Source: JANJTY01 sp038257155 (GTDB lineage Bacteria; Pseudomonadota; Gammaproteobacteria; Xanthomonadales; Xanthomonadaceae). Taken from it: DNA of 64,000 nt. Where the stretch lies: contig JBBSJP010000013.1 in NCBI GenBank assembly GCA_038257155.1, positions 34,068 to 98,067 of the forward strand. Reading direction: 5' to 3'. Below the pieces are notes generated by a model, which worked only from the letters and a program-made list of their open reading frames with translations, was not told the origin of the DNA and made no database searches. Shown here one piece after another: positions 33,951 through 42,648 of this stretch (position 1 is its first letter; each line of letters begins with the position of its first letter). A program made the translations under genes and the position numbers.

Positions 33951-34904
33951 TCAGCTGTCCTTGCAGAGCGTCTCGACCGGCTCGGTCAGGTGCTGCAGGG
34001 TCAGATTGCCATTGCCGTAATCGGACTCGTAACTGAATTCGGCGGTGGCACAGCCGGTGAAGCGCACGGTCAGGGTGCCCCAGGCCGGGTTGGCGATGAC
34101 CTGCGCGGGATCGAACGCGTCGCCGAACTCACCGCCACGGGTCACCTGCATCGGCACCACCAGTTCGTGCGCGCCCCACTGGAAAGGCACCGCGCCGGTG
34201 AACCAGGCCTGCTCGCCCTCGAAGTAGTCATACCAGCTGAGCACCAACAGAGGGCCGGTCTCGCTGCCCGAGGCCTGGGTGATTTCCAGCAAGATGCCAC
34301 GGCCCGATTTGGTCGGGTCGTACCAAGAGCCGGTGTGAAGCGGCAGGATGGGGAACTTGCCTTCTGCCACACGCACGGCACGCTTCAACAACGGCATCCG
34401 GATCGGTTGTTCGGCCCCGCTACCGGAAAAACGTGGCGTGTTGTTGATGGCGGCCAGTGTCCTGAGACCAAAGACCACTTCGCCGAAGACCGTGAAATGC
34501 TGGTCGAGGGTGGTGTTGGTAGCCGTGTTGATGAACCAGTCGGACGTAGCGCTGTTGATGTTGGGCGGATTGCCCGACAAGGCCATGGCAATCTTGCCGT
34601 GAGTGTTCAGCAGGCCGTTGTTGCGTTCGCTGTTGATCGCCGGCCGGCGCGTGATCGCGGCCCCGGTGTCCTTGAACGCGCCGCCCTGCACGATGAAATT
34701 GGGCACCACCCGCTGGATCAAGGTGGCGTTGTAGCTGCCATCGTCGACGTAGGCGAGAAAATTCGCCACGGTGTTGGGTGCGCGCTGCACATCGAGCTGC
34801 AGCAGCATGGGTCCGCGGTCGGTTTCCAGCAGCACGCGCGGCGCGTTCTGCGCAGCGGCGAAGCCGGAAGCTGCCAACAGGGCGAGGGAAAATAGCAGAC
34901 GCAT
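33951..34904 (-). CDS. secreted cyclophilin-type peptidyl-prolyl isomerase with extra C-terminal domain
   Basis: 317 residues. A signal peptide (MRLLFSLALLAASGFAAA) is followed by a cyclophilin domain of about 165 residues with RAPNTVANFLAYVDDGSYN, FIVQGGAF, a KIAMALSG strand and HFTVFGEVVFG, as in periplasmic PpiA. The rest, from about residue 195, starts GSWYDPTKSGRGILLEI and continues LLVLSWYDYFEGEQAWFTG. This is the same kind of module found twice at the end of the metalloprotease and in the two tandem paralogs nearby. Such a fusion is unusual for PpiA. The isomerase fold part is confident; the tail is unnamed. Confidence 0.88.
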   Translation of the reverse strand: MRLLFSLALLAASGFAAAQNAPRVLLETDRGPMLLQLDVQRAPNTVANFLAYVDDGSYNATLIQRVVPNFIVQGGAFKDTGAAITRRPAINSERNNGLLNTHGKIAMALSGNPPNINSATSDWFINTATNTTLDQHFTVFGEVVFGLRTLAAINNTPRFSGSGAEQPIRMPLLKRAVRVAEGKFPILPLHTGSWYDPTKSGRGILLEITQASGSETGPLLVLSWYDYFEGEQAWFTGAVPFQWGAHELVVPMQVTRGGEFGDAFDPAQVIANPAWGTLTVRFTGCATAEFSYESDYGNGNLTLQHLTEPVETLCKDS

Positions 34905-35122
34905 CGGACGGACCTCATGGTTGGATGACGCAAGGCGGCCGAGGATACAGGTGGCCGGGCACCCGCGGCAGTGCCGTTCGCTTCAAGGTTCAGGCCCTGG
35001 ATTGCTGAGATACGTCGGGCAGTATCGTGGGCGGCGCGGAGCTGGCGCAGCTGATACTGCGACCCAGGCTTGCCTGCGCAAACGCCAGAACCGAGCACCC
35101 CGGTCGCCGAAAAGTTCGGGTT

Positions 35123-37168
35123 CTACAGGGGTGCTGCCCGGCTCTGCGGCTGCCAGGCCAGGCCCAGGAACAGGCTACGCCCGGCGCCAGGAAAGTAGCG
35201 GAACTGGCCGAAACCAAGGTCAGCGCGTTCGGCGTAGCGCCGGTTGCTGAGATTCATCAGTCGCGCAGATACAGTCCAGCGCGGCGACAGTGCGCGCTGC
35301 CAGCGCAGGTGCAGCAAGTCGTGGCCGGGGTAACGCTGGGTGTTGGAGGCATCGAGGTAATAGTCGCCAAGGTGCGCCCATTCCAGTTCGAAGCTGCCCA
35401 GCCGCGCGTTCTCGTGAGCCAGGCGTGCGCCGCCAAGCCAGCGAGGCGCGCTGTCGACCTCATTGCCGCGCAGGATGGTCTCGCCGCCGCCCAGGGCACG
35501 GTCGAAGGCGTAGCGCTGGATGCTGTAGGAAACATTGGCTTCAAGACGCCAGGCCGGCGCCAGGGCCCAACGCCAGTCCAGCTCGATGCCGCGATGCGTG
35601 GTGCGGCCGTCGCTGATGTTGAAACCCTGCGCATCGCGCAGGATCACGCGGCGCTTGTCGTAGTGGTAGGTGGCCAGCTCAATGCTGTGTGACGTAGTGC
35701 GGCGGCGCCAGCCCAGCTCGATGCCGTCGAGCCGTTCGGAATCCAGGTCCGCCACGTCCTGGCCGCGTTGCAGGCGATACAGCTCGGATGCCTGCGGAAA
35801 GCGGAAGGCGCGCACCAGGCGCCCGAAGGCTTCGCCGTGCGCATCGCTATCGCGCAGCAGGCCGAGCTGTGCATTCCAGTCGCCGAAGCGGTCGCGCCGA
35901 TCGGCTGGACGGTTGAACAGGCAGCCGCCCATCGCGCAGGGCGTGCCATCCTCGCGCAGGTTGCCGGCCGCCATGCGGTTGTCGTAGTCGTAGCTGAGCG
36001 ATTCGAGGCGCGCGCCGCTCTCCAGTCGCCAGCGCTCGCCCAGTGGCTGCCGCCATTGCACGAACGCCGCAAGATTGCCCGAACGCGCGCGGTAGTCGTA
36101 ATGCCGTCCAGCCGGGCGGATCGCCTGCTGCAGGGCGCTGCCTTCGCTCAGTACCGCAGCCTGATCTTCCAGCACGTAACCTTCGGCCCATTCGGCATCG
36201 ACGCCCACGTCCAGACGCTCGCCCTGCAGCGCCGCCTGCAGTCCGAGGCTGTGGCTGCCGTTTTCCTCCAGCGGCTTGCCGAGGATGAAGTGCTGCAGGA
36301 AGCGCATGTCGTCGCGCCTGGCGTAGGGCCTCAGCAGCAGGCTGCGTCCGCTTCCCAGTTCGAAACGCCACTCGCCATTGATGCGGAACGCGCGCGCATC
36401 GCGGAACGCCTCGGGATTTTCGTTGCGGCGACGCCGTGCATCTCGGTAGGCATTCTCGCCGCTGACGAATCCGGCGGTTTCCTGATTGAGATTGACTGCG
36501 GAGACGCGCAGCAGGGGCGCGCCGGGCGCATCGAACCACTGCATAGCGGCGCGCAGCGACTGCTGGTCGACACCCTCGGCATCGCGAAAGCTGTCGCCGC
36601 CCACGCCGCCGAATTCCAGGCGCCAGGCCTGCGTTTGGGTGGCCACCGACTGCGCTGCGCGCAGCCGCGCATAGTCGTGCGGCCCGGAATCGATGGCCAC
36701 CCGCGTACCCGGATCCTCGCCCGGCAACGGCGTGCGCACATTGATCGCACCATGCAGCGCATTGGAGCCATGCACGGCGCTGCCCGGCCCGCGCAGCAGT
36801 TCCAGCGCGTCGACCTGCGTGCTGTCGAGTTCGAACATCTGGTTGACGTTGCAAAAGCCGGCCGGCCGAATCGGAACGCCGTCTTCCAGCCACAGGAAGG
36901 CCCCACAGGCACCCGGCCCGGTCAGCACCGGCGAGCGGATCGCGGTGAGCTGCTCCTGACCGCTGCCGCGGCTGATCCATGCCCCCGGAAAACGCTGCAG
37001 CAGCTCGTTCGGATGCGTGGGGGCGATGCGTGCAACCTCCTCGCCATCGCGCTGCGTGACGCTCTCGGCACCGGCCGCGCGCGGGGCGCGGCCGGTGACG
37101 TGGATGGCATCGAGTTCAGTGGGCTCAGGCATAGCCGAGAGCGCCAGCAGCAACAACAGGGTCGTCAT
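35123..37168 (-). CDS. TonB-dependent outer membrane receptor
   Basis: 681 residues. A short signal peptide (MTTLLLLLALSAMP) is followed by a TonB-box-like stretch (LDAIHVTGRAP) and a plug domain with PNELLQRFPGAWISRG, VLTGPGACGAFLWLEDG and LELLRGPGSAVHGSNALHGA. A beta-barrel follows, with many alternating WRLE and YDYR-type strands. A Cys pair in the plug (GPGACGAF and GFCNVN) probably forms a disulfide. The last strand SLFLGLAW is followed by about eight further residues instead of ending in an aromatic residue. The ligand is unknown: neighbours give no hint, and no cobalamin-type riboswitch was seen in the 60 bases upstream. Confidence 0.9.
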   Translation of the reverse strand: MTTLLLLLALSAMPEPTELDAIHVTGRAPRAAGAESVTQRDGEEVARIAPTHPNELLQRFPGAWISRGSGQEQLTAIRSPVLTGPGACGAFLWLEDGVPIRPAGFCNVNQMFELDSTQVDALELLRGPGSAVHGSNALHGAINVRTPLPGEDPGTRVAIDSGPHDYARLRAAQSVATQTQAWRLEFGGVGGDSFRDAEGVDQQSLRAAMQWFDAPGAPLLRVSAVNLNQETAGFVSGENAYRDARRRRNENPEAFRDARAFRINGEWRFELGSGRSLLLRPYARRDDMRFLQHFILGKPLEENGSHSLGLQAALQGERLDVGVDAEWAEGYVLEDQAAVLSEGSALQQAIRPAGRHYDYRARSGNLAAFVQWRQPLGERWRLESGARLESLSYDYDNRMAAGNLREDGTPCAMGGCLFNRPADRRDRFGDWNAQLGLLRDSDAHGEAFGRLVRAFRFPQASELYRLQRGQDVADLDSERLDGIELGWRRRTTSHSIELATYHYDKRRVILRDAQGFNISDGRTTHRGIELDWRWALAPAWRLEANVSYSIQRYAFDRALGGGETILRGNEVDSAPRWLGGARLAHENARLGSFELEWAHLGDYYLDASNTQRYPGHDLLHLRWQRALSPRWTVSARLMNLSNRRYAERADLGFGQFRYFPGAGRSLFLGLAWQPQSRAAPL

Positions 37169-37229
37169 GCGGCGATGGTAGCCGGGTTGCGCGAGGTCCT
37201 GTCAGGAAGGGGGCGACTCTGGACGCGCC

Positions 37230-38507
37230 TCAGGGTCTGCGAAGCATGAAAAGCCGTAATCCCTGTCCAGGCTGCTTGCCAAAGGCGATGATATGCAGCA
37301 CCCCGTTGTCCCCTTCGTTGTGTCGATCCTCGATCCATCCGCGGCCCAGGTAGCGTCCGTTGCGCGCGCCGCAGTTGCTGATCGTTACATCCACCTCGAC
37401 CTCGGCGACTCGATCATTGCGCGGCAGCAGTCTGCCGCTGTAATCGCAGTTCACCCTGTCTTGCGGCGTTGACCCCCAGAGATCGTCGGTTTCCTTGCCG
37501 GTGAAGTTGTCGCCGCCAAGCACCGGGCTCAGGGAAAACTCCACTTTGTAGTACAGGCCGCCGATGTCGGCAAACGATCGATGGTAGCTTCCGACGAGGC
37601 TTCGCAAAGACAAGCTGCGCTGATAAGCCGCCGGAAACGACCCAATGGTCCAGGTGCTGAACAGCTGGCGTGGGGCGATATCGATGGCAAATTCGCGTCC
37701 ATCAGCAAGCCGCAGCACGCCAATGTATTGCGACCCGTTCGACTGCGGTTGAAGCTGCAGCTGCGCTCTGAAGACGCCCTGCAGGGGCACAACCAGGTTC
37801 GCTTCGGCTATTGGCGGCGACTCACGGCCATTGGCAGCTACCAGCTGCACCTCAACCGGCTGACCACTCGTGTCTGCGCGGGGCGACTGACGCCCCCTGA
37901 ATACAACGTCTCGGGGAGTGCGGCCGCCAGGATGCGAATCCACGATCAGCATCACTTCGCCGTCATCGCTGAAGAGACCGACGACCGATGCCGACCGACC
38001 GGCGGCATTGGTCAATTCCCCGTCGAACAGGCCGACCATCTGCAGGTCGAAATTGCACGACTGGCCGTGCAGACCGATCAGGCGTTGGAGCGGCAGGCTG
38101 CCCTCGCCGTAGCCTGCGCCGGCTGGCCCGTTGGCGTCGTAGTGCAGCTCGGCTGTGTCGCAGTCCTCGAACTCCAGCGCAACGTCGCCCCAGAGTTCAG
38201 ACGCGAACTCGCTGCGGTCAAAGCTGCCAAAGCGCATGCCGCGACTCAGGTAGGCACGCCCGGCGATGGAGCGCGGCCCTACCTGGCCGTCGATGTAGAG
38301 ATGGACGGGATTACCGTCCGGGTCGTAGACCATCCAGAACACGATGGCGCGGGTGGCGGAGTGGATTTCGACCGACAGGCCGTGACCGGATTGGGCCGGG
38401 TTGTACCAGGCGCCACTCATGCCGGCGGGCAGCTGCGCATGGGCAAGCTGGCCGACACAGAGCAGGCCCAGCAAGGCCAGCCAGAGGGGAATGCAGCGGG
38501 TTTTCAT
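37230..38507 (-). CDS. secreted protein of unknown function, tandem paralog A
   Basis: 425 residues from the ATG at 38507, six bases after AGGAG; an ATG at 38513 abuts that site. Signal peptide: MKTRCIPLWLALLGLLCVGQLAHA. The mature N-terminus is the shared module GAWYNPAQSGHGLSVEIHS with FWMVYDPDGNPVHLYIDG and YLSRGMRFGSFDRSEF. A middle region of no known family follows, and a C-terminal region contains RNGRYLGRGWIEDRHNEGDN. The same order is found in the gene directly upstream. I do not recognise the family name. Likely periplasmic or exported, with no enzymatic motif visible. Confidence 0.75.
   Translation of the reverse strand: MKTRCIPLWLALLGLLCVGQLAHAQLPAGMSGAWYNPAQSGHGLSVEIHSATRAIVFWMVYDPDGNPVHLYIDGQVGPRSIAGRAYLSRGMRFGSFDRSEFASELWGDVALEFEDCDTAELHYDANGPAGAGYGEGSLPLQRLIGLHGQSCNFDLQMVGLFDGELTNAAGRSASVVGLFSDDGEVMLIVDSHPGGRTPRDVVFRGRQSPRADTSGQPVEVQLVAANGRESPPIAEANLVVPLQGVFRAQLQLQPQSNGSQYIGVLRLADGREFAIDIAPRQLFSTWTIGSFPAAYQRSLSLRSLVGSYHRSFADIGGLYYKVEFSLSPVLGGDNFTGKETDDLWGSTPQDRVNCDYSGRLLPRNDRVAEVEVDVTISNCGARNGRYLGRGWIEDRHNEGDNGVLHIIAFGKQPGQGLRLFMLRRP
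38218..38424. repeat. direct repeat shared by the tandem paralogs, copy 1
   Basis: A 207-base segment inside paralog A that aligns without gaps to 39515-39721 in paralog B, with long identical stretches (for example around 38310-38345). It encodes the shared N-terminal module. Confidence 0.8.
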
Positions 38508-38586
38508 GTTCATCTCCTGAAGGGTGGCATCGGATCTGCTCGGCGTCGCTGCAGCCATAAAGGGCGCGACGTCATGCGGACGATGC

Positions 38587-39804
38587 TCAGCGGATTAGGG
38601 TGAAACGCAGGGCGTGCCGGAAGTCGAGCGTGGTGGCGATCAGCTGCAGGCGGCGGTTGTCGCCGACCGTGAGCAGGTCTTCGACCCAACCTTGCCCACG
38701 ATAGTGACCGGTGCGTTCTCCGCAGTCGGCAAGCTGAAGGTCCAGGCCCAGTTCCACGGTCTGGCCGCTGTGAGGACGCAGTTGGCCCAGCAGCCGGCAG
38801 CTCGGCGGCGAGCCCTCCGGCCCGCGGAACTCCAGGCCGTGGACGTTGGCTCCCGAAACATCACTCACGCTGAGACTCAGGGCATATGACGTGTTGCTGC
38901 CCGGGATGCCAGCGGTTTGCCGATACTCGCCGGCAATACCCGCCAGGGTGATGGCGCGCTCGAAGTGCGACCAGTTGCGCAGCTCCAGACGCAAGGCATA
39001 TTCGCGACCATCGGATAGTTGCAGGTCCCCTTCGTAAGGCTGCGTGTCGTTGTTGAAGCGCGATGCCAGGTCGAGCACCGCTCCATGCGCGTTCAGCAGC
39101 GGCAACAGCGGGTTGACCGGCTCATCTCCGGCGCGAGCCAGCAGCAGGTCGAATTGCATCGGGGCGTAGCGGTCTCCCCACCACTGGTGGCTGCCGATCG
39201 CGACTACCGAGCTGTTTGCGTCTGACTCCTGGCCATCAATGGCGAGATGAAACCTTCCGTCCCTCCCCAGCATCGCGACGACGGGATCGTTTCGGCCGTC
39301 AGCAGCGGTCAAGCTCCCATCGTAAAGCCCGACATACTCCGAACTGCCCTCGCAGGGCAGGCCGGCAATGCCCAGAAGACGCTGCAGCGGCAGCTGGCCC
39401 TCGCCGTAGCCTTCGCCAGCCGGTCCGCTGGCGTCGTAGCTCAGGCGCGCATCCCTGCACGTGAGGAATTTGATGTTCACTTCACCCCAGTGGAGAAACT
39501 GGTGCTCCTTGCGATCAAAGCTGCCAAAGCGCATGCCGCGGCTCAGGTAGGCCGGCCCACCCAGGCTTTGACCCTGCACACTGGCATCGATGTAGAGATG
39601 TACCGGATTGCCGTCCGGGTCGTAGACCATCCAGAACACGATGGCCTTGGTGGGCGAATGCAGCTCGACTGAGAGTCCATGGCCGGACTGGGCTGGGTTG
39701 TACCAGGCACCGCTGATGCCGCTGGGAAGTTGTGCCGTGGCCGGCGGACTGGCGTAGAGCAGGCCGGCGAATGCCAGCCAGAGCAGGATGCTGCGGGGTT
39801 TCAT
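38587..39804 (-). CDS. secreted protein of unknown function, tandem paralog B
   Basis: 405 residues. The ATG at 39804 (MKPRSILLWLAFAGLLYA signal peptide) has GGAG eight bases upstream. It is collinear with paralog A: GAWYNPAQSGHGLSVELHS, FWMVYDPDGNPVHLYID, YLSRGMRFGSFDRKEH, then a more divergent middle, then RTGHYRGQGWVEDLLTVGDN. The first 70 mature residues are nearly identical between the two and the middles are not, which suggests local duplication followed by faster change in the centre or conversion of the start. It occupies the place downstream of ntrY where ntrX is usually found in related genomes. Confidence 0.75.
   Translation of the reverse strand: MKPRSILLWLAFAGLLYASPPATAQLPSGISGAWYNPAQSGHGLSVELHSPTKAIVFWMVYDPDGNPVHLYIDASVQGQSLGGPAYLSRGMRFGSFDRKEHQFLHWGEVNIKFLTCRDARLSYDASGPAGEGYGEGQLPLQRLLGIAGLPCEGSSEYVGLYDGSLTAADGRNDPVVAMLGRDGRFHLAIDGQESDANSSVVAIGSHQWWGDRYAPMQFDLLLARAGDEPVNPLLPLLNAHGAVLDLASRFNNDTQPYEGDLQLSDGREYALRLELRNWSHFERAITLAGIAGEYRQTAGIPGSNTSYALSLSVSDVSGANVHGLEFRGPEGSPPSCRLLGQLRPHSGQTVELGLDLQLADCGERTGHYRGQGWVEDLLTVGDNRRLQLIATTLDFRHALRFTLIR
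39515..39721. repeat. direct repeat shared by the tandem paralogs, copy 2
   Basis: Partner of 38218-38424, same orientation, about 1.3 kb away. The similarity is at the DNA level as well as the protein level, so the duplication or conversion is fairly recent. Confidence 0.8.
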
Positions 39805-40000
39805 GGTCACGTCTCCGTAGTGCGGCCGCAGTGGCAGCCTTGTCGTTGTCGTCAGCCCGGGTGCAACGGGGCTGCGGCGCGATCGCGCACTGGTTGCGAC
39901 TGACGCCGGTGCGGACAAGTTCCGCCAGCATATGCCCGTACGACGCGGGCGAGGGCGCTGCGCTGCGTGGGGTGAGCCTTGGCCCACTGCAGCTAAGGGC

Positions 40001-42142
40001 TCAGGCCGGCAGCCAGAGCACGAAACTCGCCCCGCCCAGTTCCGACGGCCCGGCGCGCAGGCTGCCGCCATGCTCCTCGGCGATCTTGCGCACGATGGCA
40101 AGGCCGAGGCCCGTGCCACGCGCCTTGCTGCTGCGGTAGGGATCGAACCAGCTGGGATCGAATCCATCCGGCAATCCCGGCCCGTCATCGGCCACGACAA
40201 GTTCCACGCCGCTGCGTCTGCCATGGTTGGCGCGGCGCAGGCTGATCTGCAGGCGCAGCAGGCTGCGATCTTCGCCGGCTTCCAGGGCATTCTTGATCAG
40301 GTTGTGCAGCACCTGACGCAGGCGTCCTGCATCGGCACGCAGCGCCGGCAAGTCGGCTTCGATCACGCGTTCAATACTCAGGCGGGGCTGCTGGGCGTAC
40401 AGCTCCAGTACCTCGTCGAGCAGCCCCGAAACGTCCAGCGGTACCAGGGTGAGCGGTGGCGGACGTGCGTAGTCGCTGAAGGCGTTGACCATGGTCTTGA
40501 GCGATTCGACCTGCGCAATGACCGTATTGCTGGCCCGGTCCAGCACTTCGGCGTCTTCGCCGGACAGCTTCGGCAACAGCCGCCGGCGCAGTCGTTCGGC
40601 AGCCAGTTGCATCGGCGTGAGCGGGTTCTTGATCTCGTGCGCGAGGCGCTTGGCAACTTCGCCCCAGGCCGCATCACGCTGCGCGCGATCGAGTTCGGCA
40701 CTGTCGTCGAATACCGCGACGATGCCGCCATCGGGCAGGCGCGCGCCGCGCAGTATCAGGCGCAATTCACCCTCGCTGCGCGCCAGGCGCAGCTCATCGC
40801 GCCACTCCTGTGCGCCTTCACGCTGGCGGCGCAGCAGGGCGTCGAACAGCGGGGCTGCGAAGGGTCGCTGCTCGCGCAGTTCGCCAAGCGGCCGCTGCAA
40901 GGCGTCGTTCAATGCCAAACCAAGTATCGCCTCGGCGGCGCGATTGACGCCCGACAACCGGCTGTCAGCATCCAGCGCGATCACGCCGGAGGAGAGGCGC
41001 GCGAGGATGGTCTCAAGCCGGGCACGCTGGCTTTCGGTTTCAGTGGCGCTGGCGCGCTCGGCGGCGCGTGCCTGTTCAAGCTCCGCCACCATGTGATTGA
41101 AGCCGCGCACCAGGAAGCCGAGTTCATCCTGCGCCGGTTCCGGAATCGGCCCTTCCGGCCGCCCCGCTGCGAGCGATTCGGCAGCGCGCGCCAGTTCGCC
41201 GATCGGCCGCACCAGACGCCGGGCCAGCTCGAATGCCAGCAGCAGGGCCATCAGCAGCGAGAGCAGCAATACGAAGCTGAGGATCAGGCCGAGTGCCAGC
41301 TTCAGCGACCCGCGCAGGAAACTGGCCTGACGCTGCGCGTGGGCCGCGCGCTCCACATCCAGCGCCAGGCGGGCGTAGTCCTGCGGCAGGTCGAACAGGG
41401 CCTGCAGAAAACGTCGGCCCTGTGGTCCCTCGTCGATGCGGTGCAGGCTGCGGATCCGCATGCCGGTGCCAATCGTTTCCGCCGCCGCAGCTTCACCGCG
41501 GCGACTCAACTCCAGCAGGGCTTCGGAGTCCGGCGGCTCGGCCTGCAGCAGGTCGGTGCGTGCTGCGGCCACCGCCAGATTGCGGCCTTCCTCGGTGAAC
41601 ACTGCCAGCTGCAGCGCCGCGCTGTCGTCCAGGGTTTGCTCCAGCTCGAGGCGCAGTTCGCGTCCGGAAAGACCTGCCAGACGCAGCGCCGCCGCAGCAG
41701 TTCGAGTAGTCGCGCTGGCGATGCGGTCGTCGAGAAACACCTGCCCCAGTTGCAGTGCGCTTTCCATCGCCTCCGACGTATTGGCAATGAACCAGGAGTC
41801 GACCGTGCTGGAGACGAAGCGCAGGCTGAATGCGTAAACCAGCACGACCGGAGGTACCGCGATCAGGATCAGCAGCAGCACCAGGCGACGGGTCAGCAAG
41901 GCACCGGGCTGACCGCGCTGCAGCTGCCGTCGCAGCCACAGCAGGCGCTGGCCGATGGCCAGGGCGAGCAAGCCCAGGGCCGCTGCAGCCGCAACAAACA
42001 CGAATGGGTAATAGCGCGCGTACCCGACGCCCAGGCCTTCGGCATCGGCTGCCAGATACAGTGCCGCGAGCAGCAGCAGCACCGCCGCACCGGGCGCCAG
42101 TGCCTGCCGCAGCAGGCGCGTCAGGCGCGAGCCGGGGGCCAT
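40001..42142 (-). CDS. ntrY: NtrY-type sensor histidine kinase
   Basis: About 713 residues from the ATG at 42142; a GTG at 42169 adds nine. The N-terminal region has hydrophobic helices (AVLLLLAALYLAA, FVFVAAAAALGLLALAI, LVLLLILIAVPPVVLVYAFS), then an extracytoplasmic stretch and a further helix (LALGLILSFVLLLSLLMALL). After that come HAMP, a PAS-like domain (RLSSGVIALDADSRLSGVNR), the phospho-His box AKRLAHEIKNPLTPMQLAAE and the ATPase domain with NLIKNALEAGED, VADDGPGLP and GTGLGLAIVRKI. This is NtrY, partner of NtrX in nitrogen or redox signalling. No ntrX gene follows here. It overlaps the DUF4390 gene by 22 bases. Confidence 0.92.
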   Translation of the reverse strand: MAPGSRLTRLLRQALAPGAAVLLLLAALYLAADAEGLGVGYARYYPFVFVAAAAALGLLALAIGQRLLWLRRQLQRGQPGALLTRRLVLLLILIAVPPVVLVYAFSLRFVSSTVDSWFIANTSEAMESALQLGQVFLDDRIASATTRTAAAALRLAGLSGRELRLELEQTLDDSAALQLAVFTEEGRNLAVAAARTDLLQAEPPDSEALLELSRRGEAAAAETIGTGMRIRSLHRIDEGPQGRRFLQALFDLPQDYARLALDVERAAHAQRQASFLRGSLKLALGLILSFVLLLSLLMALLLAFELARRLVRPIGELARAAESLAAGRPEGPIPEPAQDELGFLVRGFNHMVAELEQARAAERASATETESQRARLETILARLSSGVIALDADSRLSGVNRAAEAILGLALNDALQRPLGELREQRPFAAPLFDALLRRQREGAQEWRDELRLARSEGELRLILRGARLPDGGIVAVFDDSAELDRAQRDAAWGEVAKRLAHEIKNPLTPMQLAAERLRRRLLPKLSGEDAEVLDRASNTVIAQVESLKTMVNAFSDYARPPPLTLVPLDVSGLLDEVLELYAQQPRLSIERVIEADLPALRADAGRLRQVLHNLIKNALEAGEDRSLLRLQISLRRANHGRRSGVELVVADDGPGLPDGFDPSWFDPYRSSKARGTGLGLAIVRKIAEEHGGSLRAGPSELGGASFVLWLPA

Positions 42143-42648
42143 TGCTTGACCGGAGATACCAGCCGCCACTCGTCGGGCTCGAGCAGGGCCGGAAAGCGCA
42201 GCGGAGTGGGCAGGGCAGTAAGGTCGAGCGCGACTTCGGCACGCAATGTGCAGTCGCGAGGGGCTGCGCTGGCGAGCGGCAGTCGCACTCGATCCAGCGC
42301 AGCGAGCATGGCAGAGCGCTGGCTGAATCGGCGATCAGGGCCGTCCAGGCCTGACAGCTCGTAGCGCCCGCTCAGCGGCGCATAACGCAGCAGCAGGGCT
42401 CGGCCCACCACCACGGCGTCGGTGCACCAGTCGAAGCGATAGGCGAGCCGCAAGGGAATGCCGCTGTCCAGCGCTTCCAGCATGGTGGGTGAAAGCTGCA
42501 AACGCTGGCTGAGTTCCAGCCAGTGCCGGTCGCCACTGCTGCCGGGAAGAGCGTCGATCAATTCAGCGCGCTCCGGAGTTCGACCCAGGCAGCCGCCCAG
42601 CAGCAGGGCGCTAAGCAGCACGCTCCAGCAGCGCCACGAAAAAACCAT
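42121..42648 (-). CDS. DUF4390 family protein
   Basis: 175 residues. The ATG at 42648 (MVFSWRCWSVLLSALLLGGC) gives a lipoprotein-like signal with a Cys at residue 20, and it overlaps the 3' end of rsmB by 38 bases; longer in-frame starts would reach further into rsmB. The body (LRLAYRFDWCTDAVVVGRAL and RYAPLSGRYELSG) matches the DUF4390 pattern, a family of unknown function that regularly sits between rsmB and ntrY. It is probably an envelope protein working with the NtrY sensor, which is inference from constant linkage. Confidence 0.8.
   Translation of the reverse strand: MVFSWRCWSVLLSALLLGGCLGRTPERAELIDALPGSSGDRHWLELSQRLQLSPTMLEALDSGIPLRLAYRFDWCTDAVVVGRALLLRYAPLSGRYELSGLDGPDRRFSQRSAMLAALDRVRLPLASAAPRDCTLRAEVALDLTALPTPLRFPALLEPDEWRLVSPVKQWPPARA

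Noticed and set aside
34905..35122. Possible cobalamin riboswitch near the TonB receptor
   Set aside because: The region is downstream, not upstream, of the receptor, and the conserved B12-box bases were not found.
39932..42364. 810-codon plus-strand frame opposite ntrY
   Set aside because: Gln/Arg/Ala-rich shadow; ntrY on the other strand has complete kinase motifs.
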